A stretch of 64,000 bases of DNA. Origin: Fistulifera solaris. Its lineage: Eukaryota > Bacillariophyta > Bacillariophyceae > Naviculales > Stauroneidaceae. A program made the translations under genes and the position numbers. Location: the NCBI GenBank assembly GCA_030295235.1, contig AP026123.1, positions 806,001-870,000 on the forward strand. The letters are read 5' to 3'. Numbering within the stretch: the first letter of the stretch is position 1; the number at the start of each line of letters is the position of its first letter. The notes under the pieces were generated by a model. That model made no database searches and was not told the origin of the DNA. It saw only the letters and a list, made by a program, of their open reading frames with translations. Positions 10,620 through 21,401 of this stretch are shown here, one piece after another.

Positions 10620-12647
10620 ATTGAGCCCGTTTTGAACTTTTTAAATCTCCGGTGTAATCTTCCGTGAATCATATAGATGAATTGCCAAATCATCGACATT
10701 ATTCGCACTTCTTCAAATGTCGCATTCCGAAAACAGGAACATTCGTTCATTTGCAACGAAGACCCTTTTATGACCATAAAACATAATTTCAAGTAAATTT
10801 ATGTTTTCTTCGGGTTTTCGGTTGGACGAGCAGAACGCGCGCGTTCTCGCCTATTTTCAATCCAGCAGTTTAGCTGCGCGCAAAGAACGATCGATAAAAG
10901 CAAAACAATCCCAAAGATCCACGTGACAAACTCTCGATTCCAATCACTAACATTTGGCTCGTTTTGAACATGCATTGTTCCCTGTAATTATCATGCTTTG
11001 AAACTCACACACGACAACAACATAAAGTCTTTTTACAATTATCGACAACGATTGGAAACTGATACACCAAACATGCAAGAAAAAACAGAAGGAAATCCAT
11101 ACCAGGTACCAGGTACAATTACACTGTACAGTAACAGGTACCGGGTACGGTACTGGTACAAAGCGTACGTTCCGTGTGTCTATACTTGAAATTTGTGCAA
11201 GTTCCAGAAATTCTGTGTGACTGGTCCAGAAATTCTGGACCAGTTGTTTCCAGCCAAACAGAAATTTCCTGCACGTTCCAAATAATCTAAAAATCGGTGT
11301 TTAAGGCAATACAGAATTGCTGTGTACCCTTCTGATAATTCTGAAATTCATGTTTCGAGTATGACAGCCACTTTGTGCAAGTTCCAGAAATTCTGGAATT
11401 CGTGCTTATTCAACCAGAAATTCTGTGTGACTGGTCCAGAAATTCTGGACCAGTTGTTTCGAGCCAAACAGCCCTTACGTGCAAGTTCCAGATATTCTGG
11501 AATCGGTGTTTAAGGCCATACCGGATTGTTGTGGACTTTTCTGATAATTCTGGATTTCATGTTTTGAGTATGGCAGCCAATTTGTGCATGTTCCAGAAAT
11601 TCTGGAATTCGTGCTTATTCAACCAGAAATTCTGTGTGACTGGTCAAAAATTCTGGACCCGTTTTTCGAGCCAAACAGAAATTTCGCGTGTACGTTCCAG
11701 GAAAGGACGTTAAAATTCTGCCTCTCAGTACAAGTTTCTATGTAGAGCCTACGGCGAGGTAGAATTTAACGTCGTTTCCAGATATATTCTGGAATCGATG
11801 CTTTGGTTGATACAGAATTGCAGTGGACAATCAAGATATTCTGGAATTCGTGTTTGTTGTTTCGAGTCAAGATATTCACGTAGGCCCCCGTAAGGAAATT
11901 AGTTATCGACAGAGGGAAACCGGATATTGTCCAATTTGACACCACCCAGTTTTCGCGCATGTTTTACTGTAATGTCAAATTAACTGAACTAACAGAGCCC
12001 GTTCACATTAGTCAACGATGATTACAATCAGCTTTACATCGAAAAGTAGAAGAAGAGCGAAGAGACACTGCTTCGAATGTCTACATGACATTTACGTAGC
12101 ACTCTTAGGATTTTTATCGATGAAGGTAGCATTTGGAACTGATCAAGTTCGACCTCAATAAAATTCGGGTCCGACAGCAACAAACTTCATCGCAACATTC
12201 CTCAACATTCATGCATGAAGTTCTTTTACAGGAATCGACATTGATCAAGGAACATCTAACATGAAAAAAGACAGCAGAGGCAAGGTCGCGAATGTCTACA
12301 AGAAACTAAACACAGCACATCAGAATGTCCGTCAGCTGCACGATCTATTATGGTCCAAACTGTTAGCTCAACTTATTCACGACTAACTGTACTTCAGTCA
12401 TGAGTTTGACCCATGCAAATAAATGCCGTTCATTCGCATCGCACAGCAAGGCGTAATAATAAACGACAAGCAACATCAAAATACTTCATTGATCTTCCAC
12501 TTTTTGCTACTTTGTATTCATCTTGGGCTTTGCTAGTCGAGGATTCAGTACTATAGCGCAAAATTCTCCATCGGATAACGGATCGATCGATGATGCACAT
12601 CACATTTACCGTGAGAAAAAAACTTCACAAGCTTGACATTTCCAAAA
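10620..12647. other. 2-kb gene-poor region
   Basis: No gene recognised. The middle (about 11190-11860) is a repeat array reported separately. At 11100-11160 a short run of ggtac/gtacc words forms small inverted repeats. The right third (11900-12600) is AT-rich and unremarkable and should hold the upstream region of gatB. Confidence 0.4.
11190..11860. repeat. ~208-bp tandem repeat rich in ccagaaattctgg dyads
   Basis: Copies of a roughly 208-bp unit, each beginning ttgtgcaagttccagaaatt, start near 11194, 11373 and 11581, with degenerate pieces to about 11860. The first copy lacks about 30 bp. Each unit contains several 13-bp dyads, ccagaa-a-ttctgg, with perfect arms around a central A, plus degenerate forms (ccagatattctgg). 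Word spacing suggests local duplication of an already dyad-rich sequence. Confidence 0.85.
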
Positions 12648-14429
12648 ATGCAAATAAAAACTTGTTTTCAAACACAATTTAACCAGAGAAACGCTCGTTT
12701 CTTTTCGAGTTGGAAAGTTGATCCGTGGTCCGGTGAAGTAAGGCCGTCGAAAGGAGGGCCTGTCTACCAGGTGATTGTGGGCTTGGAGATCCATGCGCAA
12801 CTCAATATTCGCGACAAGCTGTTTTCACCGGCTATATCGTCCGGTATGTACGGTCAATCTTCTTCTATTTATCCATTTGACGTAGCTGTGCCTGGAAAGC
12901 TACCACTTTTGTCGGCCGAGGCGGTGCAGAAGGCAGTGCTCGTCGCGGCCGCGTTGCAATGCGACATTCATACTGTTTCTCGCTTTGAACGAAAGCACTA
13001 CACCTATGCCGATTTACCGCACTCTTATCAAATAACACAACAACGCTGGCCTTTGGCTGAGAATGGACTGCTGGAATGCTCTTATATGTCGACCCCAAAA
13101 AACAAACTGAAAGACGGCAAGGTTGCTGCTCGAAAGACTGATAGCAAGCAACCAATTCGCTGTCGAATACAACGCGTCCAACTAGAACAGGATACCGGGA
13201 AAACAACATCTACTACGAGGAGTCAAGTATGTACAAATGACTCTACCGAAAATGATCTTTGTGCCACAACAATCAAAACGATTTACTCTCTTGTCGACTT
13301 TTCGCGTGCCGGTTGCGCATTGGTCGAGATCGTTACAGCTCCCGATTTGAGATCCAGCTTACAGGCGGCTTCGGTGGTACACAGCTTACGGCATCTTTTG
13401 CGTTTTACGGGGACCTGTCTCGGTCGTATGGAAGATGGTAACTTGCGCGTGGATTGCAATGTGAATTTACAGAATGAGGAACATTTGAGAACGCCCAGAA
13501 TCGAAATAAAAAACTTGAATTCGATTCAACAAGTACGAGATGCGATCGAGTTTGAGGCTGTTCGACAGGCTGAAAACTTTGAGAAGCTAGTGGATGGAGT
13601 GGAAGAGACGCGCACGTGGGACGTTTTGAAACGAAAGACAACTCTTATTCGAACCAAGGATCAGGCTATTGACTATCGATTTCTTCCTGAACCTGACCTC
13701 CCTCCACTTGTGTTGAATGAAAATGTATTAGGTGCTCCGACGATCGACCTCTTCTTGTTGCACCATCTTCCAGAGTTGCCTGCTGTGGCTGAACAGCGCC
13801 TGCGGTCCACTTATCAGCTAGGTGAATATCATGCGCATGTAATCGCCAGAGACCCAGCTGCCATTCGACTCTTTGAAGACGCCATGTGCTTTGTAAACAA
13901 TAGTTCCCTCGACACGCAAACACCATTGGCATCAAAAACGACCGCCAATCTGTTATGCAACGACCTTTTTTCACTGGTGAAGAAAGCAGCGGATGGCCAG
14001 GCACATGCAACTATCTTGGACGACGATGACGAGGTCGTATCCATGTCACATGCGAAAATTAATGGATCCCAGCTAGGCGAAATCGCTACGATGATTTTGC
14101 AAGAACGAATATCTTCGACGATGGCGAAGAAATTGCTTGCGTTGCTTTTCACCGACGAATACGCCGACAGAAATCCCAGCGATCTTGCTCACAATCAAGG
14201 ATTCCGGTTAGTTACTGACCAGGAAGAGCTGCGAGAGTTATGTAGGGCAATTTTGCGTGACCATCCAGAGGAGGTTGCGGTGTACAAGCGGGGCGGAAAG
14301 TTCATTCAAAAGATGAACAAACTTTTTACCGGAAAAGCCATGTTATTGAGCAACGGCAATGCACATCCTGAACGATTACAAGATGCACTAAGCGATGTCT
14401 TGGATGATGTAGCCCCTGGTATTAAGTAA
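12648..14429 (+). CDS. gatB: aspartyl/glutamyl-tRNA(Asn/Gln) amidotransferase subunit B, organellar
   Basis: Subunit B of the GatCAB complex, which converts mischarged Glu-tRNA(Gln) to Gln-tRNA(Gln). Family blocks are clear: VIVGLEIHAQLN, the HYTYADLPHSYQITQQ region, GRMEDGNLRVDCNVN, PRIEIKNLNSI and DYRFLPEPDLPPL. The C-terminal YqeY-like helical domain is at about residues 440-590 and includes HPEEVAVYKRGGK. Length is 593 residues against about 480-550 in bacteria and organelles. The extra N-terminus (MQIKTCFQTQFNQRNARFFSS) is basic and acid-free, as in a mitochondrial presequence. Plastid or dual targeting is also possible. An insertion rich in Lys/Thr follows the substrate-binding part near 13090-13270. 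The frame is intact. Confidence 0.93.
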   Translation: MQIKTCFQTQFNQRNARFFSSWKVDPWSGEVRPSKGGPVYQVIVGLEIHAQLNIRDKLFSPAISSGMYGQSSSIYPFDVAVPGKLPLLSAEAVQKAVLVAAALQCDIHTVSRFERKHYTYADLPHSYQITQQRWPLAENGLLECSYMSTPKNKLKDGKVAARKTDSKQPIRCRIQRVQLEQDTGKTTSTTRSQVCTNDSTENDLCATTIKTIYSLVDFSRAGCALVEIVTAPDLRSSLQAASVVHSLRHLLRFTGTCLGRMEDGNLRVDCNVNLQNEEHLRTPRIEIKNLNSIQQVRDAIEFEAVRQAENFEKLVDGVEETRTWDVLKRKTTLIRTKDQAIDYRFLPEPDLPPLVLNENVLGAPTIDLFLLHHLPELPAVAEQRLRSTYQLGEYHAHVIARDPAAIRLFEDAMCFVNNSSLDTQTPLASKTTANLLCNDLFSLVKKAADGQAHATILDDDDEVVSMSHAKINGSQLGEIATMILQERISSTMAKKLLALLFTDEYADRNPSDLAHNQGFRLVTDQEELRELCRAILRDHPEEVAVYKRGGKFIQKMNKLFTGKAMLLSNGNAHPERLQDALSDVLDDVAPGIK

Positions 14430-14457
14430 ACAGTGTTTTATCGATGCGCTGCATCCT

Positions 14458-15198
14458 TCAATCGATTTCGCCTAGTTCTTTTAGTTTACGCAAGGCAAGG
14501 AGACACGCCCAAGAGCCGACCACAGTCATATGGCCGCCATCGATCCATGTCAACAGTTGACTGATCGGTACATTCGATAGTATCTGCATGCCTTCTTCCA
14601 GTTCATCTCGAGATCTAGCATTCGCGCATTCAACAGGAGTAGGATCGATAACGAGATAGACCGACAAACGGGTCGTTGAATACTTGTCCATCAGAATATT
14701 GGCCACCAGCGATTGCCATTTGCCACCTTTCAATCGACACTCTTCTTCTAGCTCAAACTGCGCCGCTACTAAAATAGGATCCTCGTCGTCATTCGAATGT
14801 TTATCATCCACCATGCCAGCCGCCAATCCTATCTTCATTCCGTCGGAAGCGGGCATGAATTCTCGTACCAGTGTGGTTGTCTTGGTTGCTGAGTTCCAAA
14901 CGAAAATTAGCACAGCCTGATCGGTACCATTCTGCGTGACAATTTCGAAATCAGCATTCGCTCCACTCGGAAATCGGACGCGCCGATTCCATAGACTTCG
15001 CCATTTTCCTTTGAACAGGACAGTGTCCGATAATTTGTGATAAAGTACCGTTTGAGGCTCATTGTCGACCGCACCTCCTCGATAGACGAGCGAAGGTTTT
15101 GTCACTTGTTTGGTTTTTCTTCGACTCCATCCGAAGGATCGTACTCCTGGAACAAAGATGAAGCTCAGAAACACGATGAGGGAGCGAAAATATAACAT
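14458..15198 (-). CDS. Nudix hydrolase-like protein with probable plastid presequence
   Basis: About 246 residues. After a hydrophobic signal (LYFRSLIVFLSFIFVPGVRS) comes FGWSRRKTK, so Phe would sit at +1 of the predicted cleavage site as in diatom plastid proteins. The C-terminal domain resembles NUDT14/ADP-sugar pyrophosphatases: LVREFMPASDGMKIGLAAG, then AAQFELEEECRLKGG in place of the Nudix box. The canonical REUxEE Arg is Phe here, while the Glu cluster is kept. Substrate would be a nucleoside-diphosphate sugar by family, untested. ATG 15198 is the first ATG of the frame and gives the signal directly. It converges with gatB, 28 bp apart. Confidence 0.7.
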   Translation of the reverse strand: MLYFRSLIVFLSFIFVPGVRSFGWSRRKTKQVTKPSLVYRGGAVDNEPQTVLYHKLSDTVLFKGKWRSLWNRRVRFPSGANADFEIVTQNGTDQAVLIFVWNSATKTTTLVREFMPASDGMKIGLAAGMVDDKHSNDDEDPILVAAQFELEEECRLKGGKWQSLVANILMDKYSTTRLSVYLVIDPTPVECANARSRDELEEGMQILSNVPISQLLTWIDGGHMTVVGSWACLLALRKLKELGEID

Positions 15199-16145
15199 TC
15201 GCTGCGTTTTAACCTCCTTGGATGAGTGATACAATCGGCTTCCGTTATTTCAATAGTGTTCAAACGCTTTCTGTTGAAAGCAATCCTTGCGATCCTTGGA
15301 TGAAGATATTTGACGTACTTTTTGACGCTTCGTGCAATTTTTCGTTGTACAATGAAATCGATCTTCATGTACCTGGTAGATGGACAAAAGATGAACTCAA
15401 TCTTTTGCTGCACTTTTGCTGCTCTATTGCTGCTCTATTGCTGCACTATTGATTCACTATTGATTCACTATCGCTGCACTATTGCTGCACTATTGATGCA
15501 CTATTGCTGAGCTATTGCCTATTGCTGATCTATTGCTGCTTTATTGGTGACCTATTGATTAGTAGTAACAGTGGTACCTATTAGGGACAAGGATTTCGAA
15601 CGGCGCGCCAAGATGCACGCACGCGCAACGGTGGACGCTTATTTAGAGGAGAAACGTGGCACACGTGACGGAGAATCAAGCTCACTTAACGAAATCAACT
15701 CTTCAACGGATGGCATAATAGAAAGACTTATGTGACTGTTGTCCGTTGCTCATTGGTCCTCCTGTAATTCGATCGAGCCGCTCCTTCGAAAACGCGCGCT
15801 TGCACGACTCTTTCGTTCGAGCCGAATAACAAACACACTTTGTGACACTATAATGAGCGTGAATAGACTACAACAACACAGAACAGAACAAAAGGCAAAG
15901 AAAAGCCGATCACTCGCTCGACAATTGTTATATTCAGTCTGAAGATGCGCCATCACTGCACTGGGGTGAATGAGAATTCGATGAGGAAAGAAAATAAAAG
16001 TCATTTTACAACATTGCAACACAATCAGGGACGAGAGAGTTGTTGTCGCCCTTTACATCTGAAACGACCTCGAGGTGACAGGCAATGCAGTGAAATAGAT
16101 CATTGTTCGCCGTGCATGACGCTGTTTACCGGCACAAAATCAACT
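15199..16145. other. gap between divergent genes
   Basis: About 950 bp. It holds the decamer microsatellite at 15405-15560 (listed separately). The remainder (15560-16145) shows no recognisable gene and presumably includes the promoter of the membrane protein gene. Confidence 0.35.
15405..15560. repeat. 10-bp microsatellite (ctattgctgc)
   Basis: About 14-15 imperfect decamers of ctattgctgc with variants ctattgattc, ctattgatgc and ctatcgctgc. It lies in the upstream region of the Nudix gene and does not code. Confidence 0.9.
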
Positions 16146-18793
16146 ATGATGCATATAGTCTTTTCATCGCGCTGGTGATGGCAGATGCGTCGAATGTTCC
16201 GATACACAAAGTCTTTATTCACAAATCACAAAACAGATTCCGGACTCTTTTGACGTCCCTGAGATTGCTGCAGGAGCAACAGGAACCATGGACGAACCCG
16301 GACGAAATAGATGTCACGCCGGCACCTTTTGCTAGGAAAAGTCCGACAAGACAACCAGTAATGCAACCAATCATACCGCCGCCGAGCAATCCTCCAACGT
16401 CAAAGCCGTTTCCTATTCCGACACCCATCATTATATTTACACCACAGCCAACAATGCCTCCTTCCAGTGCCCCCTCTGTAAAAATCACCGAATCTCCGTC
16501 GCAAAGACCTACGATACGTCCTTCTCAGAGCCCCGTGGCAGCACCGTCACAAGCGCCGACTTTGTTTCCTTCCCACGTCCCTTCCCAAGAACCATTGAGT
16601 GTTTCACCTAGCATCCATCCCACCGATCGTATGACAACCGGATCCGAGTCGGAAGAAGGAGAAAATCCCAGTTTGACGACCGTTTCGTTACCCATGACGT
16701 TCAAAGCGCGTCTCGAGGGCGTCCGAGAAAGTGATATCGATGAATTGCTACCACGCGTGGCTACCGTTTGGAGAACATTTATCCGAGAAGCCGTGGAAGA
16801 CGAGTTTGGTCCATCTTCGTTTTCCTCACTGGAGTTGGCAGTCACGGCCGAACGCCGCCGGCTGCGAGTACTGCAAACGGACGGCGTCGTCGACTTTTTG
16901 AATATTGCGGCGCGGGGTCAACTCGTTATGCGATTTGATGACGAAGAAGCCGATACCAAACGACAAGAGGTTCGGTCCTTTTGGACGAAACAATATCACG
17001 GGAGAATCTGCAAAACGCTTTGACGAGTTCTGATACCAATTTCGAAGTGACGGTCGATGGTGAAAATGAGAGCCAGCAGGTCGTTGACGAGAAACCGAAA
17101 TTATGGGAAATCATTCTGGGATTCTCTATATTAGCCATCGCGCTAGGTACACTTGTCTTCTGGGCAATGTTTTTCTGGAGGAAGCGACAGAAGAAATTAC
17201 GAAAGAAGAAATTGGCCGCCATTCGTAGCGCTCCCATGAGTGTCAACGACATGGGGTCATCCGTTGCGCAACCTCCGATGCCCCCGGCGAAATACCAAAC
17301 CTTTGCCCCTGTGACGGTACGACCTCTCGCCGAAGGTCCGCGTCAGAATATTCTGGCACGCAATGACACCAATTTAGATAGCTTCATTAAAAGGGCGCTT
17401 ACTGACAAAGAGAGCGACGATGACGCGGCAAACAGAGGACCAAGTAGTGATGAATCGGATACTGGGTCTGAGTTCGGACGCCAGCTTCGCATGGCGGCAT
17501 CGTTGGACAAAGCGTCATGGGAAGAATTTCAGAGACAGAAGCAGGCATTGGAGCGCGTTTCTCGCTCCGGGATATCATCGGGTGGTGAGCATGACGGCAC
17601 ATCTGATCGGTATAATCTTGGAGGCGAAGGCGAACAACAAGGGATTGAAGTGGAGCATAATGGGATACATCCAACTGTTACTTATGCTGGAGATGAGAAG
17701 AGAATGCAATCTTCACGGAGCAAAGGTTCCAGCAGCAAGGCAGACAGGTATGGGACGCAGGACCATGGTGACTCGGAGCCCTATGGTGACGCTGAAGGAT
17801 ATTGCATCGGCTACATTTCCAGATAAAGCTCGGTATTTGTTCTCAAGTCAAAATCTCAACGACCCTGACTCCTCGGATGACCAATCGGAGACCTCGTTCC
17901 GGGTATCGCCAACTGATTCTTCTTGGAGTGGCGGAGATTTAACTGATATGGACGAACCTCTCGCCACTTTGTCCATGCTAAAGGAAGTCGAAGAACTGTC
18001 TCAATATGTTCAACAATATGAGCAGAAACGAGAATCACGTAAAATGCGTGAGCTTGAACTGAAACAGCGCGAGTTTCATAACAAGCAGCGACTACAGTTG
18101 TCCATGTCCGCAAGCTCGCCAGACAGAGAGGAGCGGCAACTTTATGAGCGAGGAACACGTAGTATGTATTCTGAACGAATCCTCGATGCGCATACTGTAC
18201 GACGATCCCAGTCAAGTCCTTCAAAACAAGGTGGTCTGACCTACCAAGCTGGAACGGATTACCCTGGAGACCGCCCGCGAGAAGCTTACGCGATCCCTCA
18301 GCGGTCAGTTCTCCCGTCCAGTTTTGAAAGTTTTCATAGTACAGATCTGTCTGACGGAGAAGATGATGTATCACAACGTTTGGGGATCACACCTCAATAC
18401 CCTCTCGTGTCCGACAACAACAGCAATAGAAAAAGTAGCCGCGACGCCAAAGCAGAGAGGCCTCTAGAAGACGAAAAGCTGAGCCAAGGCGCACGGAGAG
18501 GCGACGTGGAAGGACTACCACAGCAGAGCGGATCCCATGCTTCAGTGTATCATGCATCAAGCGGAACAACTTCCCAAGAGCCAAAACCATTCGCTCAAAG
18601 CCTTCGTGCGCAAAGTCAAGGTGAAGATCCCAATAGCCACGAGTATCATCAAAATGACGCTAAGCGACTAGTGCGGTCTGTAACGTTGCCTTCGCGAACA
18701 GCACAAGGAAAAATAACTAATATCGTAACGATGTTTGAAAGCAAGCCGCACACTGCAGTTGTGCCCCCAAGTCCGACGGTAAGTAGCCAGTGA
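16146..18793 (+). CDS. Pro/Ser-rich single-pass membrane protein, extracellular domain plus long cytoplasmic coil (3 frame breaks)
   Basis: Family not recognised. Corrected length is about 882 residues. Layout: a short signal peptide (MMHIVF then FIALVMADASN, if one T is missing at 16161-16164); a Pro/Ser/Thr-rich stalk with PSxxPS repeats at about 16310-16640; a folded segment with RVATVWRTFIREAVEDEFG and LELAVTAERRRLRVLQ; one membrane helix (IILGFSILAIALGTLVFWAMFF) followed by the basic WRKRQKKLRKKK; then a long acidic/Ser-rich cytoplasmic tail with a coiled coil near 17970-18090 (VEELSQYVQQYEQKRESRKM). Frame breaks lie at 16161-16164, 16977-16982 and about 17780-17800. Topology suggests a cell-surface or cell-wall-linked receptor or adhesin; this is inference. 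The exact start is uncertain. Confidence 0.6.
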
Positions 18794-19766
18794 CGCGGCG
18801 GTTTTGAATGTTACTTTCAGGCTGATCAAACCTCCATGACTTATTTAGTGGCAATACGAAAATTGATTGCGATAGCCTTGAAAATGCTATCTAAAATTGA
18901 ACTTTGATGATCAGCTTCAGTTGCTGTTGAAACGCATTAGACTAAGATTGATATTGAACATCCTGCAACAAACTTTACCTATCTTCTTCATCTCCGACAC
19001 ATGTTCGGACCTAAGTATAAGGATGGTCTAAACGATGGCTGCTCTAGCCGTTTATGTTACTGGAATTTCAAAAGCATCATGTTTTTTTATAAATACATTC
19101 CTTCAGTAGCTACATTTATGCAAGCTTTTCTCTATGAATTTTTATTCCCTTCGGTCTGATACACTCATGAACCCATGGATAATAATGTGTCCACTAATCA
19201 AGCCCGAATTTTCTGTCCTTTCTTTATCCTGGGTTGCCGTTCTTACAGGACAAGGACCTTCAGTAATCTGAATATGAGCAATACATGGCTTCATTTTTTT
19301 ACGTCGAAGAGCTTTCCCGATTCCCGATCGTTATCTTCCTCATCTAGATGGTCCCTACCCATTACCCACGACTGAATTTCAGTTCATGAATCATTCTTTC
19401 AAGCTGGGCTGTTACCCCCTCTTTAAAAATTTGATAAGTTCAGGTGTCGTTGCTTCAATGCTATCTCAATTAATTTTATTTGATGTACGCGGCTCGCTTC
19501 CTTAAGCCGAATATCCGTGCGGTTTGGTGTCTCCTAACTTTTACTATGGCCCAATGTGTAGACGACATTCCGCACAAGTGTAAAGATTGAAATTCAGTCA
19601 TGAGACGCGTTTTTTTCTCTTGAATGCGTAATAGAAAAAGCGCGGCCAATGCATCAAAAGTTTTCATTGATCATTGACACTAAAAACCAACAAACATCAA
19701 GCCCGAAGCTCCAAAGCAAGCTTTCGTAAACTTTTGTACATCTGCTGAACAACTCGACTTACAGCT
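18794..19766. other. gap, no gene recognised
   Basis: About 970 bp, AT-rich. Short open frames here have no family features. It should hold the 3' end of the membrane protein transcript and the promoter of the phosphatase. Confidence 0.35.
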
Positions 19767-20849
19767 ATGGAAGGGAATTCAACCGAACAAAAGGAGACGA
19801 CCACGTGTCTCCCACCAACGACGAGCTCTATTGCGACGTATCCGAGTACGTCGGGATCGAGACTGACGGGTCCTGCGATTGAATTTCATGAAGAATGCTT
19901 TCAAATTGGTAGCCGCGTGGTGACAATCGGCAAGGCTGAAGCAATGAATCCGGCATGGAGGGCCACCATGGAAGACGTTTCTGTCATTCACGCACCCGGC
20001 ACTTGGGAGGCACCGGATGCCGACTTGGCTTTCTTCGGTCTTTATGACGGACACGGAGGTGCGTTTTATCAATGCTACGTCCTTTTCAAATTGAGTCGAT
20101 TTTGTCTTACGCTTTACAGGCCGCGAGATCGTGAACTTTTTGGAGCACGGCCTTTCGTTTCATGTTGCTCAAGAATTGGCGTTTGAAGATGATAGCGACA
20201 TTCAAACCCGTCTTCAACGAGCTTTCCTTATGACCGATATACACGCGAGACGTGCCGGAGTCTTAACTTCAGGAGCTACTGTTGCTACCTGCCTGGTGAA
20301 GGTACGTTGAAAAGCAGTTTGGCTATGTTTCCACACATCTAATGTAACGGCGCACAGAGTCAAAGTCAAACACCGAATCGAGTTGAAATCGTGGCTGCCA
20401 ATGCCGGAGATTCTCGGGTTGTTCTTTTTCATGAAGGGGTAGTCACAAGACTAACGGAAGATCATCGTGCTTCGGATCTCTCTGAAGTAGCACGCATTGA
20501 ACAAGCTGGGGGATTTTTGTTCCGTGAAAGAGTGCTCGGCATATTATCGCTCACTCGCAGTATCGGGGATCACTTGCTCAAGCGGTTCGTAATTGGACAC
20601 CCGAGTGTCATGTCGGCAACTCTGGACCTCTCCTCAAATAAAGAAAACGAAAGAACCTTGCTTATATTGGCTTGCGATGGTGTTTTTGACGTCTTGAGCG
20701 ACGAGCAAGCCGTGGCGGTCGTACGAGAAAATGCTTCCAAAGGGGCTGGGGCTGCTCGTTGTCTCGTAGAAGAGGCTCTGAAGAAAGGTTCGACCGATAA
20801 CGTGAGCGCTATTGTGATTTGGCTTGATAATAAAGATGAAAAACGATAG
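19767..20849 (+). CDS. PP2C-type Ser/Thr protein phosphatase
   Basis: Metal-dependent protein phosphatase. Three exons: 19767-20058, 20120-20301 and 20358-20849, with introns of 61 and 56 bp, giving 321 residues. All PP2C motifs are readable: WRATMEDVSV, FFGLYDGHGG (metal Asp, codon split by intron 1), GATVATCLVK, NAGDSRVV, LSLTRSIGDH, LACDGVFDVLSDEQAV and KGSTDNVSAIVIWL. The N-terminal 45 residues are Thr/Ser-rich with no clear targeting signal, so cytosol or nucleus is likely. Substrates are unknown. The frame is intact once the introns are removed. Confidence 0.95.
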
Positions 20850-21401
20850 TAAAGCACAACAAAAACTATTCTACTTTAAAGTCGCTATTGACCATTGACC
20901 ATAGCCACACAAGCGTTGACGGTACGACGAAGGCTTATTATCTCGTATTAAGTACATATGCGACGTATTTAGTGTTGTCAACTGTTTTTGTTGATACAAT
21001 CGAGACATGAGTTCTCTTATCTATAGATAGTGAAAAATATCTTTCCGGTATCTCTTTCTTCTCTATGAGTTAGACTGGCTAAATTCTTATCCTCCGACCC
21101 AAGACCATTTTGTACTAAAAGAGCCACTGCCAAATGAAGTGACCCATCGCCCACACAAAGCTTCACTGTCGCGTTGAGATCAAAGCAACAACAGTTTGGT
21201 GTTTTGTCATCGCAATAGAGAGCTTGTATTTCATTGAAAGGTCGATGGAATGAAAAATTGCTTTCTGTTTTTGTCTAGTCACATCGTATTCGAAAACCGC
21301 TAACATAGAGCTCTCGAGAGAATCATTTTTCGCTTGCGAAATAGCCCAATAAATCCTGAAACCGGTGCAGTGACTTCATTGTTTTACCGACATTAAGCAA
21401 C
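20850..21401. other. gap, no gene recognised
   Basis: About 550 bp between co-directional genes, with no coding or RNA signal that I can support. Confidence 0.35.

Noticed and set aside
11190-11860. Possible CRISPR-like array
   Set aside because: Spacers are not unique or of constant length; the ~208-bp unit is itself tandemly repeated, and the setting is eukaryotic.
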